NCBI GenBank assembly: GCA_017795105.1
Contig: CP051247.1
Location: 4,930,001 to 4,994,000 of the forward strand
Source: Planctomycetaceae bacterium
GTDB lineage: Bacteria; Planctomycetota; Planctomycetia; Planctomycetales; Planctomycetaceae
Direction: 5' to 3'
Length of the DNA: 64,000 bases
Part shown: positions 51,861 through 60,708 of the stretch, piece by piece
How the letters are laid out: each line of letters starts with the position of its first letter
Numbering within the stretch: position 1 is the first letter of the stretch
Program-made: the position numbers and the translations under genes
Notes under the pieces: generated by a model
Databases searched by the model: none
Told to the model about the DNA's origin: nothing
What the model saw: the letters and a program-made list of their open reading frames with translations, nothing else

Positions 51861-53804
51861 ATGAGTGTCAAGTTTGCCGGGTCGCGCGCCGTCGACGACC
51901 GGCGTCGCCGACGTCTTGTCAGTGAGAACGAAAATCTCCCGGAAGCTCCCCAGAAAGCGAGCCGGTCGGGGGGATATTGGCATATCCGTCGACTCGATGA
52001 AGAATCGTACGATCGCCCCCGCTCTCCGATTGCCAGCCTGATTCCGTTTAATCCGGTCCGCATCTGGCTGGTCTGCTGTCTCCTGCCAGTCCTCATGCTG
52101 GCGCTGGTGTTGATTTGTGCCGCCTGCCCGTTGCCTGCCGGACATCCGCTGCATGTCTCTTTTGATCTGCAGTCGGGTCACATCTGGCGATTCCTGACCG
52201 GGTTGATGCTCCTCGCATGCGCCTCGGCGTGCTGGCTGATCAGCTGGTTTCGCGCGGCCAGCGTGAATGATTTCGAAGGCTGCTTCAAATCGTGGTACTG
52301 GTCCGGATGGGCGTTCGCGATCATTGGACTCGCTGCCGGGTGTGAACTGCACAGTATCTGCAGCTCGATGGTGGCCAGCTACGCCCGCATTGAGATTCCG
52401 CTCTTGTGTGCCGTGCTGTGGCTTGTGCCTGTCGCGGGAATCATGGTCGAACCGGTGCGGGCCTTCACTCGCGAAATGTGGCATTGTCGACGAAGCTGGC
52501 TGATGCTCTTGCTTTGTGCCTGTTCGGCAGTGCTTTACGCCTACGCGGAATGGATGCGGTTTCAGCCGGAATACATCACTTTTCGGGATGTCATCGGCAC
52601 GATCCTCTCCGCAACCGCCCTGTTGACCCCGACACTGATGCTCTCGGCTCTGGTTTCGCAGACGCACTACGTGATGTACGTCTCGTCGGATCCGGTGCGC
52701 AAGCGACAGAGCTGGCTGATCAGCGGGATGCTGCAGGGATACGCCGGTTTGAGCAAAGGCATGGGTTCTGTCAGAAAACGTCGCCGGATGACGATCGTCG
52801 AATCCGAAGTTGCCGCCGAGGAGGCCGAAGCCGAAGCCGCCCCCGCGCCAAAGTCGCCTCGAAGAAAGGCTGCTGAGGCGAAGAGCGAAGAAGTCGTCGA
52901 GAAGAAGCCGGTCTCACGGAAGCGAAGCAAGGCAGCTGAACCGAAGGCGGATTCTGAAGAGGGGGCGACTGATGAAACGGCCAGCGAAGAACGTCCTGCT
53001 CGACCGGGGTTGATGAGCCGTCTGTTCGGGGCTCGACCCGTTGTCGAGTCGGATGACGAAGAAGGCGAAGCCAAACCGACTCGAGCCGAACTTCGACGCC
53101 AGGCTCGTGAAGCCAAGCGTGCGGAAAAAGCGGCCAAGGCTGCCGCCCGGGCAGAGGAAGCGGCTCAGAAAGCCGAAGCGGCCAAGGCGGCTCGCGCTGC
53201 CAAACTGGCCGCGGCTGAAGAATCTCGCAAAGCGGCCATTGCGAAAAAGGAAGAGGCCAAGCGGGCTGCTGAGGCGAAGAAAGAGGAAGCTCGACTGGCC
53301 GCCGAAGCGAAGCGTGAAGAAGCCCGACTCGCCGCCGAAGCAAAGGCGGAAGCCAAGAAGGAAGAAGCTCGTAAAGCGGCCGAAGCTCGAAAGCAGGAAG
53401 AGGAGCAGCGAGCCGAAGAAGCCCGTCAGGCTGCCGAGCAAATGGCCACCGAGCGAGCCTCGAAGAAAAAGAAGCCACGCATTCGTGTGAAGAGCGCAAC
53501 CCGTAACGAAGAACCCGACCAGCCGGATGTCGCTGAAGAATCGGTGCCGAATGAGCCGGCCGCCAGTAAACCGGCTGGAAAGACGGTTGCTGCGAAGAAA
53601 GCCGTTGTCGATGACTTCCCGCAGTCGGACGACGATTACGACGACAGCGACAACGACGGGGATTTCCCACAGGGCTCGATCGATATGGAGAAATACATCA
53701 GCGGCGATCAGCTTGATCCCAACTCGCTGAAAGGGTTGAGCAAGAAGGAGCGTCGTCGACTGCGAAAACAGCATCGGGATCAGCAGCGGGCCAAAGCCGG
53801 CTGA
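51861..53804 (+). CDS. Polytopic membrane protein with Lys/Glu/Ala-rich coiled-coil tail
   Basis: About 647 residues. Hydrophobic helices are seen between residues 70 and 290 (LVCCLLPVLMLALVLICAAC, FLTGLMLLACASACWLISWF, WAFAIIGLAAG, IPLLCAVLWLVPVAGIM, LMLLLCACSAVLYAYAEW, GTILSATALLTPTLMLSAL). The second half is very long, highly charged and helical (KRAAEAKKEEARLAAEAKRE-type repeats, TolA-like in composition), followed by an acidic patch and a basic end. I infer a cytoplasmic coiled-coil tail on a membrane anchor, possibly a scaffold. No family is recognised. The ATG at 51861 follows AAGG; an in-frame start 42 codons earlier is less likely. Confidence 0.72.
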   Translation: MSVKFAGSRAVDDRRRRRLVSENENLPEAPQKASRSGGYWHIRRLDEESYDRPRSPIASLIPFNPVRIWLVCCLLPVLMLALVLICAACPLPAGHPLHVSFDLQSGHIWRFLTGLMLLACASACWLISWFRAASVNDFEGCFKSWYWSGWAFAIIGLAAGCELHSICSSMVASYARIEIPLLCAVLWLVPVAGIMVEPVRAFTREMWHCRRSWLMLLLCACSAVLYAYAEWMRFQPEYITFRDVIGTILSATALLTPTLMLSALVSQTHYVMYVSSDPVRKRQSWLISGMLQGYAGLSKGMGSVRKRRRMTIVESEVAAEEAEAEAAPAPKSPRRKAAEAKSEEVVEKKPVSRKRSKAAEPKADSEEGATDETASEERPARPGLMSRLFGARPVVESDDEEGEAKPTRAELRRQAREAKRAEKAAKAAARAEEAAQKAEAAKAARAAKLAAAEESRKAAIAKKEEAKRAAEAKKEEARLAAEAKREEARLAAEAKAEAKKEEARKAAEARKQEEEQRAEEARQAAEQMATERASKKKKPRIRVKSATRNEEPDQPDVAEESVPNEPAASKPAGKTVAAKKAVVDDFPQSDDDYDDSDNDGDFPQGSIDMEKYISGDQLDPNSLKGLSKKERRRLRKQHRDQQRAKAG

Positions 53805-53920
53805 TCGGTGGACGTCGTTTCTTTCCGAACCTGGGATTACGAGCTAAGATGCACGGGACAGCCGTGGAAAACCGATTCCGCGGCAGACCGTGAATCATTC
53901 GGAAAGAAGCGACGGGTCGG

Positions 53921-54766
53921 ATGCCTGAGAATAGCGTTGAGGTTGGATCCTATCGGTGTGGACGCGGCGAACCGCTGCTGTTTGTTCTTGGTCCCTGCGT
54001 GATTGAATCGCGGGAGATGATTCTCGATGTCGCCGGTCAGATCCGCGGCATCGCCGATGAACTCGGCGTCAACGTCATCTTCAAATCGAGCTTCGACAAG
54101 GCCAACCGCACAAGCATCGAAAGTTTTCGGGGCCCGGGACTGGAGAAAGGTCTCGAGATCCTGCAGGCCGTTACCGAACAGTACGGTCTGGAGACGACGA
54201 CCGATATCCATTTGCCTGAACAGGCAGCTCCCGCAGCGAAGGTCTGCCGCATTCTGCAGATCCCGGCGTTTCTTGCCCGTCAGACCGATCTGCTGGTCGC
54301 CGCCTCGGAGTCGACACAGTCCAACGATGGCGTCATCAACGTCAAGAAGCCGCAGTTCATCGCCCCCGCTGATATCCAGCACGTTGTGAACAAATGCCGT
54401 GAAGCAGGGCAGTCCCGGGTTCTGTTGACCGAACGGGGAACAACCTTCGGCTACGGGCATCTTGTAAATGACATGCAGGCCATTCCGCTGATGCAGGAGA
54501 CCGGCTGTCCGGTTGTGTTCGATGCCACTCACAGCGTGCAGCGTCCGGGCGGTAAGACGACCGGCGGGAATCGAAAAATGATCCCGCACCTGGCCCGGGC
54601 GGCCGTGGCTGCCGGGGCCGACGCCGTGTTCATGGAGACACACCCGAATCCCGATTCGGCTCCCAGTGATGGTCCAAACATGCTGCCTCTCAAGGATTTG
54701 AGAGAGATTATCCAACAGTTGACCCAGATTCGCGTACTTGTCAACGAGTGGTCGAAATCCGCCTGA
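53921..54766 (+). CDS. kdsA: 3-deoxy-8-phosphooctulonate (KDO-8-P) synthase
   Basis: 281 residues. It condenses arabinose 5-phosphate with PEP to make KDO-8-phosphate, the precursor of Kdo in LPS. Signatures are LGPCVIES, VIFKSSFDKANRTS, TTDIHLPEQA, IPAFLARQTDLL, VKKPQFIAP, TERGTTFGYGHLVNDM, FDATHSVQRPGG and METHPNPDSAPSDGPNM. C26 in the GPCVIES motif, where E. coli has Asn, places it among the metal-dependent class II enzymes by family knowledge. The gene is embedded in a plus-strand run; no other Kdo/LPS gene is adjacent. Confidence 0.97.
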   Translation: MPENSVEVGSYRCGRGEPLLFVLGPCVIESREMILDVAGQIRGIADELGVNVIFKSSFDKANRTSIESFRGPGLEKGLEILQAVTEQYGLETTTDIHLPEQAAPAAKVCRILQIPAFLARQTDLLVAASESTQSNDGVINVKKPQFIAPADIQHVVNKCREAGQSRVLLTERGTTFGYGHLVNDMQAIPLMQETGCPVVFDATHSVQRPGGKTTGGNRKMIPHLARAAVAAGADAVFMETHPNPDSAPSDGPNMLPLKDLREIIQQLTQIRVLVNEWSKSA

Positions 54767-54847
54767 CGGATCGATCAGACATCCTTCATGCCGCCGACGA
54801 TCCCCGGTGGTTTCCCTTCTGAGACTCAGCAGAGCTGTAACGACACC

Positions 54848-56521
54848 ATGGTGCGGCACCTTCGAAATACGATCGGCTGGAGCATTCCAGTTGTCATGAT
54901 GCTGGCGATTCTCGGCTGTCAGAATCAGAGCGAGACCCCCAAATCCCAGACGGAAGAAAAGACCGGCTCCAGCCAGGCGCGAGAGAATCTGGAGCGGCGA
55001 AGAATCTGTAAGGCCAACCTCGATAAGGTCTATCAGATCCTCCGGCCCAGTGCCGAGAACATGGACAGCGAACCGACTTCGGCTCTGGTCATTCTGAACC
55101 AGTGGTTCGGCAACTGTGCCGAGATGCCGGAAGAGAAGCTCGATGTCTCCGTGCCTGCCTTTGCGAATCTTGGCGATTCCGAATCGCTGGCCAGTCTGAA
55201 CAATAGCTCGGCTTCCATTGCCGATATTTACTATCTGCGCGACCAGCTGCTGATGCGGCAGATGGCGACCGAAGTGGTGAAGTATTCGCCGACCGACCTG
55301 GAGAAGGTTCGGGCCGTGATGGCGTATGTCCGACGGAATCTTCCTGTCGACGACCTTCTGATCGACCGCCGTCTCGCCTCAGCCGGATTGATTCCCCAGG
55401 AGACGCTCGATCAGCTTAATCCGTTCAGCATTCCACGCGCCCTTCAGGATGTGGCTCTGGCCGGTCGCGGCTTGCCGTACGACCGTGTCTGGATGACGGC
55501 CGCGATGCTGAAGCAGCTCAACATTGAATCGCTGCTGCTTTCACACGATGCCGATTTGACGCTGCAGCCGGAGATCCCGGCTCTCCTGTTGATTCCGCTT
55601 GAATCGCAGGTGGTCATCTTCTGTCCGCAGCTCGGAATCGAAATTGAACCGGCAGGCGATGCCGAAGCGTGGGATCTGGCAACACTGACTCCGGAGTTGA
55701 AGGATCTGTTTGTCGGCCTGGACGAAGTCAGCTGGCCCGACGATTCTCCCGTCACGCGGATGAAGAATGCCGACTGGACCAAAGCAAAGGTCTTGCTGCC
55801 AGTCGCTCCGATCGCTGCCTCGCCGCGGATGGAAGCTCTGCAGATCGACTTCGTCGGAGACATGGCTTGCAATCTTCACCAGCCCGCGGAGGTCCGTGGG
55901 GACGAGGGACTGAAGAACTCGCTCGGAACAGTCGTTGGCGATCGCCAGCTTGAATTCTGGGCGTATCCGCATCGGATGTATCGTGGTCTGCTCGATCCAA
56001 CTGACGAAGAATCACGACTGCGTCAACTAACCGTGGCGACGCTTCTTAAAGAAGTGCAGTCGATTCGCGCCAGCCAGGATCAGAATGAGAAAACCTCCTA
56101 CCGGGTAAGCATGGAGCGGAAGATGCTGAAGGCTCGCGTCGAGCAGTTGATCGCACGCGATGTCGAGGCCCTGCAGACCTACATGCGGATTCGATTGCAG
56201 TTCCGCGTCCCGGGGCAGGGGGCTCAGGTGGAACTCGAGAATCTGATGCGTTTCCTGCAGGCCGAAGATGCACACTACTGGAGTGCAGTCGCTCAGTTCG
56301 AAACGGAGCAGTACCGTTCCGCCAGCGATACACTGCAGAACTATCTCGAACGCTATCAACAGGGGCACTGGGTGAAATCCGCTCGAATGCTCTGGGCTGA
56401 AGCGGAAGCAGCCGAAGGAAATCCCGAACGCGCGATTGAGATTCTCCAGCAGGGCGAATTGCAGGACGACCAGAAGGTCCGTCGTGAGCTGTTGATCCAG
56501 GAATGGAAGCCGGCCAGCTAG
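54848..56521 (+). CDS. Lipoprotein with transglutaminase-like and TPR-like segments
   Basis: About 557 residues from the ATG at 54848; an in-frame ATG at 54788 would add 20 residues. The N-terminal signal ends MLAILGC, a lipobox. A central part (YVRRNLPVDDLLIDRR, then SIPRALQDVALAGRG and DRVWMTAAMLKQLNIESLLL) resembles the core of transglutaminase-like proteins, in which a Cys at the RA/helix position is catalytic; no Cys is seen at that place here. The C-terminal 90 residues (YRSASDTLQNYLERYQQGHW, ARMLWAEAEAAEGNPERAIE) look like TPR helices. I infer a periplasmic-facing lipoprotein for protein-protein contacts. The next gene overlaps its end by 19 bases. Confidence 0.75.
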   Translation: MVRHLRNTIGWSIPVVMMLAILGCQNQSETPKSQTEEKTGSSQARENLERRRICKANLDKVYQILRPSAENMDSEPTSALVILNQWFGNCAEMPEEKLDVSVPAFANLGDSESLASLNNSSASIADIYYLRDQLLMRQMATEVVKYSPTDLEKVRAVMAYVRRNLPVDDLLIDRRLASAGLIPQETLDQLNPFSIPRALQDVALAGRGLPYDRVWMTAAMLKQLNIESLLLSHDADLTLQPEIPALLLIPLESQVVIFCPQLGIEIEPAGDAEAWDLATLTPELKDLFVGLDEVSWPDDSPVTRMKNADWTKAKVLLPVAPIAASPRMEALQIDFVGDMACNLHQPAEVRGDEGLKNSLGTVVGDRQLEFWAYPHRMYRGLLDPTDEESRLRQLTVATLLKEVQSIRASQDQNEKTSYRVSMERKMLKARVEQLIARDVEALQTYMRIRLQFRVPGQGAQVELENLMRFLQAEDAHYWSAVAQFETEQYRSASDTLQNYLERYQQGHWVKSARMLWAEAEAAEGNPERAIEILQQGELQDDQKVRRELLIQEWKPAS

Positions 56522-57573
56522 GTTCCGACGACTTCGCAGACCGTGCCTTTTGCACAGGCGGAAAGTGTAAGACGATTACCCGATTTCTGATTCAGCAATG
56601 GTTTCTGCTGGCCCTGGCAATCCTTCTGCCGGCCGGAGTCGTGCTGGGGCAGCAGGTCCCCGGGTTAGATCAATTCGTCCGCGAGTCGGTCAACACGAGT
56701 GTCATCGTTTTCTTTGTTCTCTTCGGAATGGCGTTCACACTTCCGACCGGGAACATCCGCACGATCGCCTCCCGCCCGACCGGTGTCATCGCGGCGATGT
56801 TGATCAACACCGCGCTGTTGCCGCTGCTCAGCTGGGGACTGGTCAGTGTTGTGCCGTTGGGATCGTTCTCGTCCGGGCTGCTCATTCTCGCGGCGGTGCC
56901 AACGACGCTCGCCTCCGCAGCGGTCTGGACTCGCAAGGCGGGAGGTAACGACGCGATCCCGCTGATCGTGACTCTCGTCTCGAACGCGTTGTGTTTTCTT
57001 ACGGTGCCGTTCTGGCTGACGCTGACTCTTGGTCAGTCGGTTCCGATCGAGCCTGTTCCTCTCATTCAACGGCTGTTGATCGTGGCCGTTTTGCCGATGG
57101 TGCTTGGCCAGTGTTGTCGGGCGATTCCTTCACTGGCACGCCTGGCCACGGAGAAGAAACCGCTGATCGGAGCCGCGGCTCAGATAGGGATCCTCGCGAT
57201 TATCTTCGTCACCTCGATTCGCACCGGACCGATCTTTCAAAGCCACGCCGAGGGGCTTTCGCTGTTGCAGTTCGTAACCGTCTTTTTCTGCGGCCTGTTC
57301 ATTCACCTTGTCGGCCTGGCTGCGGGCTGGGGACTGGCCCGGGGCTTGAAGTGCGATTGTGCCGACTCGATTGGCGTCGCGTTCTCAGGCAGCCAGAAGA
57401 CGCTGCCGATTGCCATCGAAGTTGCGACGGCTCCGCTCATTCTGGCCAGCGGGATCTCCCCGGTCGCCATCATGCCCCCGCTCATTTATCACGCGACACA
57501 GTTGGTTGTTGATACGTTGATGATTGCCAAGTTCCGCAAAACGTGTTCTGATATCGCGGCAACGAATCCGTAG
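56503..57573 (+). CDS. SBF-like (bile acid:sodium symporter-type) transporter
   Basis: 356 residues with about ten transmembrane helices. Diagnostic segments are LPLLSWGLVSVVPLGSFSSG, PTTLASAAVWTRKAGGNDAI and VAFSGSQKTLPIAIEVAT, the last two being strong marks of the SBF-like branch of the CPA/BASS superfamily. Such proteins are ion-coupled transporters of organic anions, or of unknown substrate. The ATG at 56503 overlaps the lipoprotein gene end by 19 bases, so its first 25 residues are atypical; the family core begins near ITRFLIQQWFLL. Translational coupling with the lipoprotein is likely. Confidence 0.88.
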   Translation: MEAGQLGSDDFADRAFCTGGKCKTITRFLIQQWFLLALAILLPAGVVLGQQVPGLDQFVRESVNTSVIVFFVLFGMAFTLPTGNIRTIASRPTGVIAAMLINTALLPLLSWGLVSVVPLGSFSSGLLILAAVPTTLASAAVWTRKAGGNDAIPLIVTLVSNALCFLTVPFWLTLTLGQSVPIEPVPLIQRLLIVAVLPMVLGQCCRAIPSLARLATEKKPLIGAAAQIGILAIIFVTSIRTGPIFQSHAEGLSLLQFVTVFFCGLFIHLVGLAAGWGLARGLKCDCADSIGVAFSGSQKTLPIAIEVATAPLILASGISPVAIMPPLIYHATQLVVDTLMIAKFRKTCSDIAATNP

Positions 57574-57624
57574 TCTTTCGTTGCGACTGTGAACTGCTGA
57601 AACCGTGCTGTGAAGGGTGATCCC

Positions 57625-58497
57625 ATGATGCGTTTGACCGGGAAAGTTTTCTGTTTGGTCGCGGCCTGCCTGCTCGCGACATCGATTGTTCAGGCGGCTG
57701 ATGAGAGCAAGCCCCGGGTGTTGATGGTGACCCAGAGCAAGGGATTCGTTCACAACCCGGTCAAACGGGCCGAAGATTCACTCGCGACTTCCGAAGTCGC
57801 CATGATTCAACTTGCTCAGAAGTCCGGGCTGTTCGAAATCGACTGCACTCAGGACTGCGCTTCGGATTTTACGAAAGAGAATCTGCAGAACTACGACATC
57901 GTCATGTTCTACACGACGGGCGAGCTTCCGATCGCTCCGGAAGACCGGGATTACTTCATTAACGACTGGCTCAAGCAGCCGGGGCACGGGTTTATCGGCT
58001 TTCACTCGGCTGCTGACACGTATCGAGCCGGAAACCCACAGAAGAATGAGGAATTCCGCTGGTACTGGGACATGGTTGGTGGCACGTTCGCCGGGCATCC
58101 CTGGAACGCCGGCGCGACCGTCACAATGACCGTCCACGATCCCGAGCATCCCACGATGCAGCCCTTTGGCAAGGAGTTCACCCATCAGGATGAAATCTAT
58201 CAGTACGTGAACTGGCAGCCGGAAAAGGTGCGGGTTCTGATGAGCCTCGACATGTCCCGTTGCACTCCGCAGAAGCCATATCACGTTCCGGTCGCCTGGG
58301 TGAAGAACTGGGGGCAGGGGAAGGTCTACTTCAACAACCTGGGGCACCGGGACGAGACCTGGACCAATGAAGCATTCCTCGGTTCGGTGGCGAATGCCGT
58401 TCGCTGGATTGATGGACAGGTCGAAGGCTCGGCCGAACCGAACCCGGAAGTCTCTGCAGCTGAAGAAGATAAGGCCCGCAAAGTCGCCACAAAATAG
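57625..58497 (+). CDS. Exported ThuA-like (trehalose utilisation type) protein
   Basis: About 290 residues. Signal peptide GKVFCLVAACLLATSIVQAA, then a class I amidotransferase-like fold: RVLMVTQSKGFVHNPVKRAE, YDIVMFYTTGELPI, GHGFIGFHSAADTYR, GGTFAGHPWN, PVAWVKNWGQGKVYFNNLGH. These are ThuA marks; members are widespread in planctomycetes, with a possible role in sugar metabolism, and the enzyme activity is not established. Export suggests a periplasmic role. The start at ATG 57625 is preceded by AAGGGTG. It follows the transporter gene by 51 bases, so they may be cotranscribed. Confidence 0.9.
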   Translation: MMRLTGKVFCLVAACLLATSIVQAADESKPRVLMVTQSKGFVHNPVKRAEDSLATSEVAMIQLAQKSGLFEIDCTQDCASDFTKENLQNYDIVMFYTTGELPIAPEDRDYFINDWLKQPGHGFIGFHSAADTYRAGNPQKNEEFRWYWDMVGGTFAGHPWNAGATVTMTVHDPEHPTMQPFGKEFTHQDEIYQYVNWQPEKVRVLMSLDMSRCTPQKPYHVPVAWVKNWGQGKVYFNNLGHRDETWTNEAFLGSVANAVRWIDGQVEGSAEPNPEVSAAEEDKARKVATK

Positions 58498-58617
58498 CGC
58501 GATTTGGGGATCCAGGAAGAATTTTTGGATTCTCTGTCTTAATTTTGGGCGGGGAGGGGCGTAGGATGAGAGCCTCGACACCTGTACTCACCTAAGTTCT
58601 TCCCAGGTTCCCCAAAA

Positions 58618-60666
58618 ATGCCAGTTGCTACGATTCTCGCTCAGACTCTGTCCCGACTTTTCTGCACCGCAAAGAGCCGTCGGCACCTTGGTCGCGATTG
58701 CTGCCTGACGGCTGGAGAAGTGCTCGAAAGCCGTACGCTGCTCGCCGGAAATGTGTCCATCTCGCTGAGCCGGGGACACATGGAAATCAAAGGGGATGAC
58801 GCCAGCAATGATGTCTTGATCATCGCTGAGAATGGCAATCTCATCGCCCGCGGACTCGATGGCACGACCGTCAACGGCCAGACCGGCGACGTGACGCTGC
58901 TCACCGGTGCCACCTCGATTGAGAAGAACTTGAAAGCCCGGATGAACGGCGGAGATGATGTTCTCACTATCAGCGGGGTTTCGTTTGGCCGCAATGCAAA
59001 GATCTGGGGCGGTTCCGGGAACGATAAGATCGGTCTGAATGACGTCTTCGTCGGCAACGATCTGAAGATCTGGACGCACAACGGAAACGACGGCGTCTGG
59101 TTGAACGATGTGACCGTCGATGACGATCTGCGGCTCGTTACCGGAAAGGGGGACGACACCGTTTTTGTCGACAGCACGGCGACCGGTGATGACATGCGAA
59201 TTATCGCTCGCAAGGGGTCGAACGATGTCCGCATCGATTCCGCTCAGGTTGGCGATGATCTCAAGCTGAAGACCGGCAATGGAGCCGACGACGTCGCAAT
59301 CAGCGATTCCACGGTCGGCGATGATCTCAAGGTCAAAACCCGCTCCGGCGATGACGTCGTGCAGGTGACCGGCTCCGCAGTGGGTGATGATCTCAACGTC
59401 AAAGCCGGTCGGGGATCGGATGCGGCTGAGGTCGGGACCGATGTCACTGTCGGCGACAAGTCCAAAACCGGCTCCGTCGAACAGGGAATCACTGGAACGA
59501 CCGCCGAAGACCGTCTCGATGATCCAACGACCGGACTGTTTGCCGTGACGGATGCTCTGGCTGCGGAATTCACGAGCCGAATTTCGCCGGCCGACCTGAC
59601 TCTCACGCTCGATCTGCTCTCGGATCGCGTGGTTCAGTCAAACGGAACCCTGCTGACCGACACGGCTCAGTTCGTGATTGAAGGCACGACGACAGCCGGC
59701 GCGACCGTGGCCATCGATGCCGATGATGATGGTGAGTTCGACGATGGCACGGCTGTGGCCGATGCGACCGGTCTGTTCTCAATCACCACCACGCTCACGC
59801 ACACCGAAGCCAACAACGGTGCGAATCAGATCACGGTGAAGGCGACCGATGCACTGAACCGCGAAGTCGAGGAAGAGATCGACGTTCATTACGCGATGGG
59901 CACCGTGAGTCGGTTCGTGACGTCGGAAGGGACGTTCGATGTCGAGCTGCTCGATGCTGACGCGCCCATCACCGTGCAGAACTTCCTCAACTACGATGAT
60001 CGCTATACGAACTCGATTATCCACCGCTCCTCCTTCTCGCAGAGCGGAGGTGACTTCGTGATTCAGGGAGGCGGCTTCGTGCTCGATCCGAATCTCCAGG
60101 CGATCACGACCGACGCCGCCATTCAGAACGAGTTCAACGCGGCCAACAGCAATGTCCGCGGAACCCTGTCGATGGCTCTGGGTGCCTCGCCGCAATCGGG
60201 AACGAGCCAGTGGTTCTTCAATACGGTTAATAACTCCTTCCTGGACGCCAATCAGCACACGGTCTTTGGCCGCGTGATTGGCACCGGAATGACAGTTGTC
60301 GATGCGATTCACGACCTCGACACGTTCGACCTGCGAGGGGTGTTGAATCAGCCGGCGCTCGGGGAACTCCCACTCGACGGCTACACCCAGTTGACCGAAA
60401 CGATTTCCGGCACGGTTTCAACGACGCTCGGCAGTGCGACGCTGACCGGAACCGGGACCGCCTTCACGACCGAACTGGGCGTCGGCCAGCAGATTCTGGT
60501 GGGCGATGAAATCTTCTTCGTGCAGAGCATCACAAGCGATACCGAACTGACCTTGAACGTCGCTGCCCCAGAAGCGGTGACCGATGTGACCGTCCGCACG
60601 GACGCCGAGCCGGCAGCCGATGAATACGTGACGATCACGGACATCAACAACGCTCTGTTCAGCTGA
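58618..60666 (+). CDS. Exported protein: LEPR-XLL motif, beta-roll repeats, cyclophilin-type domain
   Basis: 682 residues. The N-terminus carries the motif L36-E-S-R-T-L-L42, a mark of the LEPR-XLL family of large exported planctomycete proteins. Residues about 105-290 hold tandem 20-22-residue units of the kind VGDDLKVKTRSGDDVVQV, beta-roll like. After a linker and an Ig-like segment (about 320-420) comes a cyclophilin-type peptidyl-prolyl isomerase domain at about 425-590 (VSRFVTSEGTFDVELLDADA, SIIHRSSFSQSGGDFVIQGG, GTLSMALGASPQSGTSQWFF), with the HR of the active-site FHR kept. The end is a strand-rich segment. I infer a surface or matrix protein with isomerase activity outside the cell. 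Alternative: the domain is structural only. Confidence 0.88.
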   Translation: MPVATILAQTLSRLFCTAKSRRHLGRDCCLTAGEVLESRTLLAGNVSISLSRGHMEIKGDDASNDVLIIAENGNLIARGLDGTTVNGQTGDVTLLTGATSIEKNLKARMNGGDDVLTISGVSFGRNAKIWGGSGNDKIGLNDVFVGNDLKIWTHNGNDGVWLNDVTVDDDLRLVTGKGDDTVFVDSTATGDDMRIIARKGSNDVRIDSAQVGDDLKLKTGNGADDVAISDSTVGDDLKVKTRSGDDVVQVTGSAVGDDLNVKAGRGSDAAEVGTDVTVGDKSKTGSVEQGITGTTAEDRLDDPTTGLFAVTDALAAEFTSRISPADLTLTLDLLSDRVVQSNGTLLTDTAQFVIEGTTTAGATVAIDADDDGEFDDGTAVADATGLFSITTTLTHTEANNGANQITVKATDALNREVEEEIDVHYAMGTVSRFVTSEGTFDVELLDADAPITVQNFLNYDDRYTNSIIHRSSFSQSGGDFVIQGGGFVLDPNLQAITTDAAIQNEFNAANSNVRGTLSMALGASPQSGTSQWFFNTVNNSFLDANQHTVFGRVIGTGMTVVDAIHDLDTFDLRGVLNQPALGELPLDGYTQLTETISGTVSTTLGSATLTGTGTAFTTELGVGQQILVGDEIFFVQSITSDTELTLNVAAPEAVTDVTVRTDAEPAADEYVTITDINNALFS

Positions 60667-60708
60667 TAAGAGCGACGAGCACTCTTCGATCAACGGCCGG
60701 GGCTGAGT

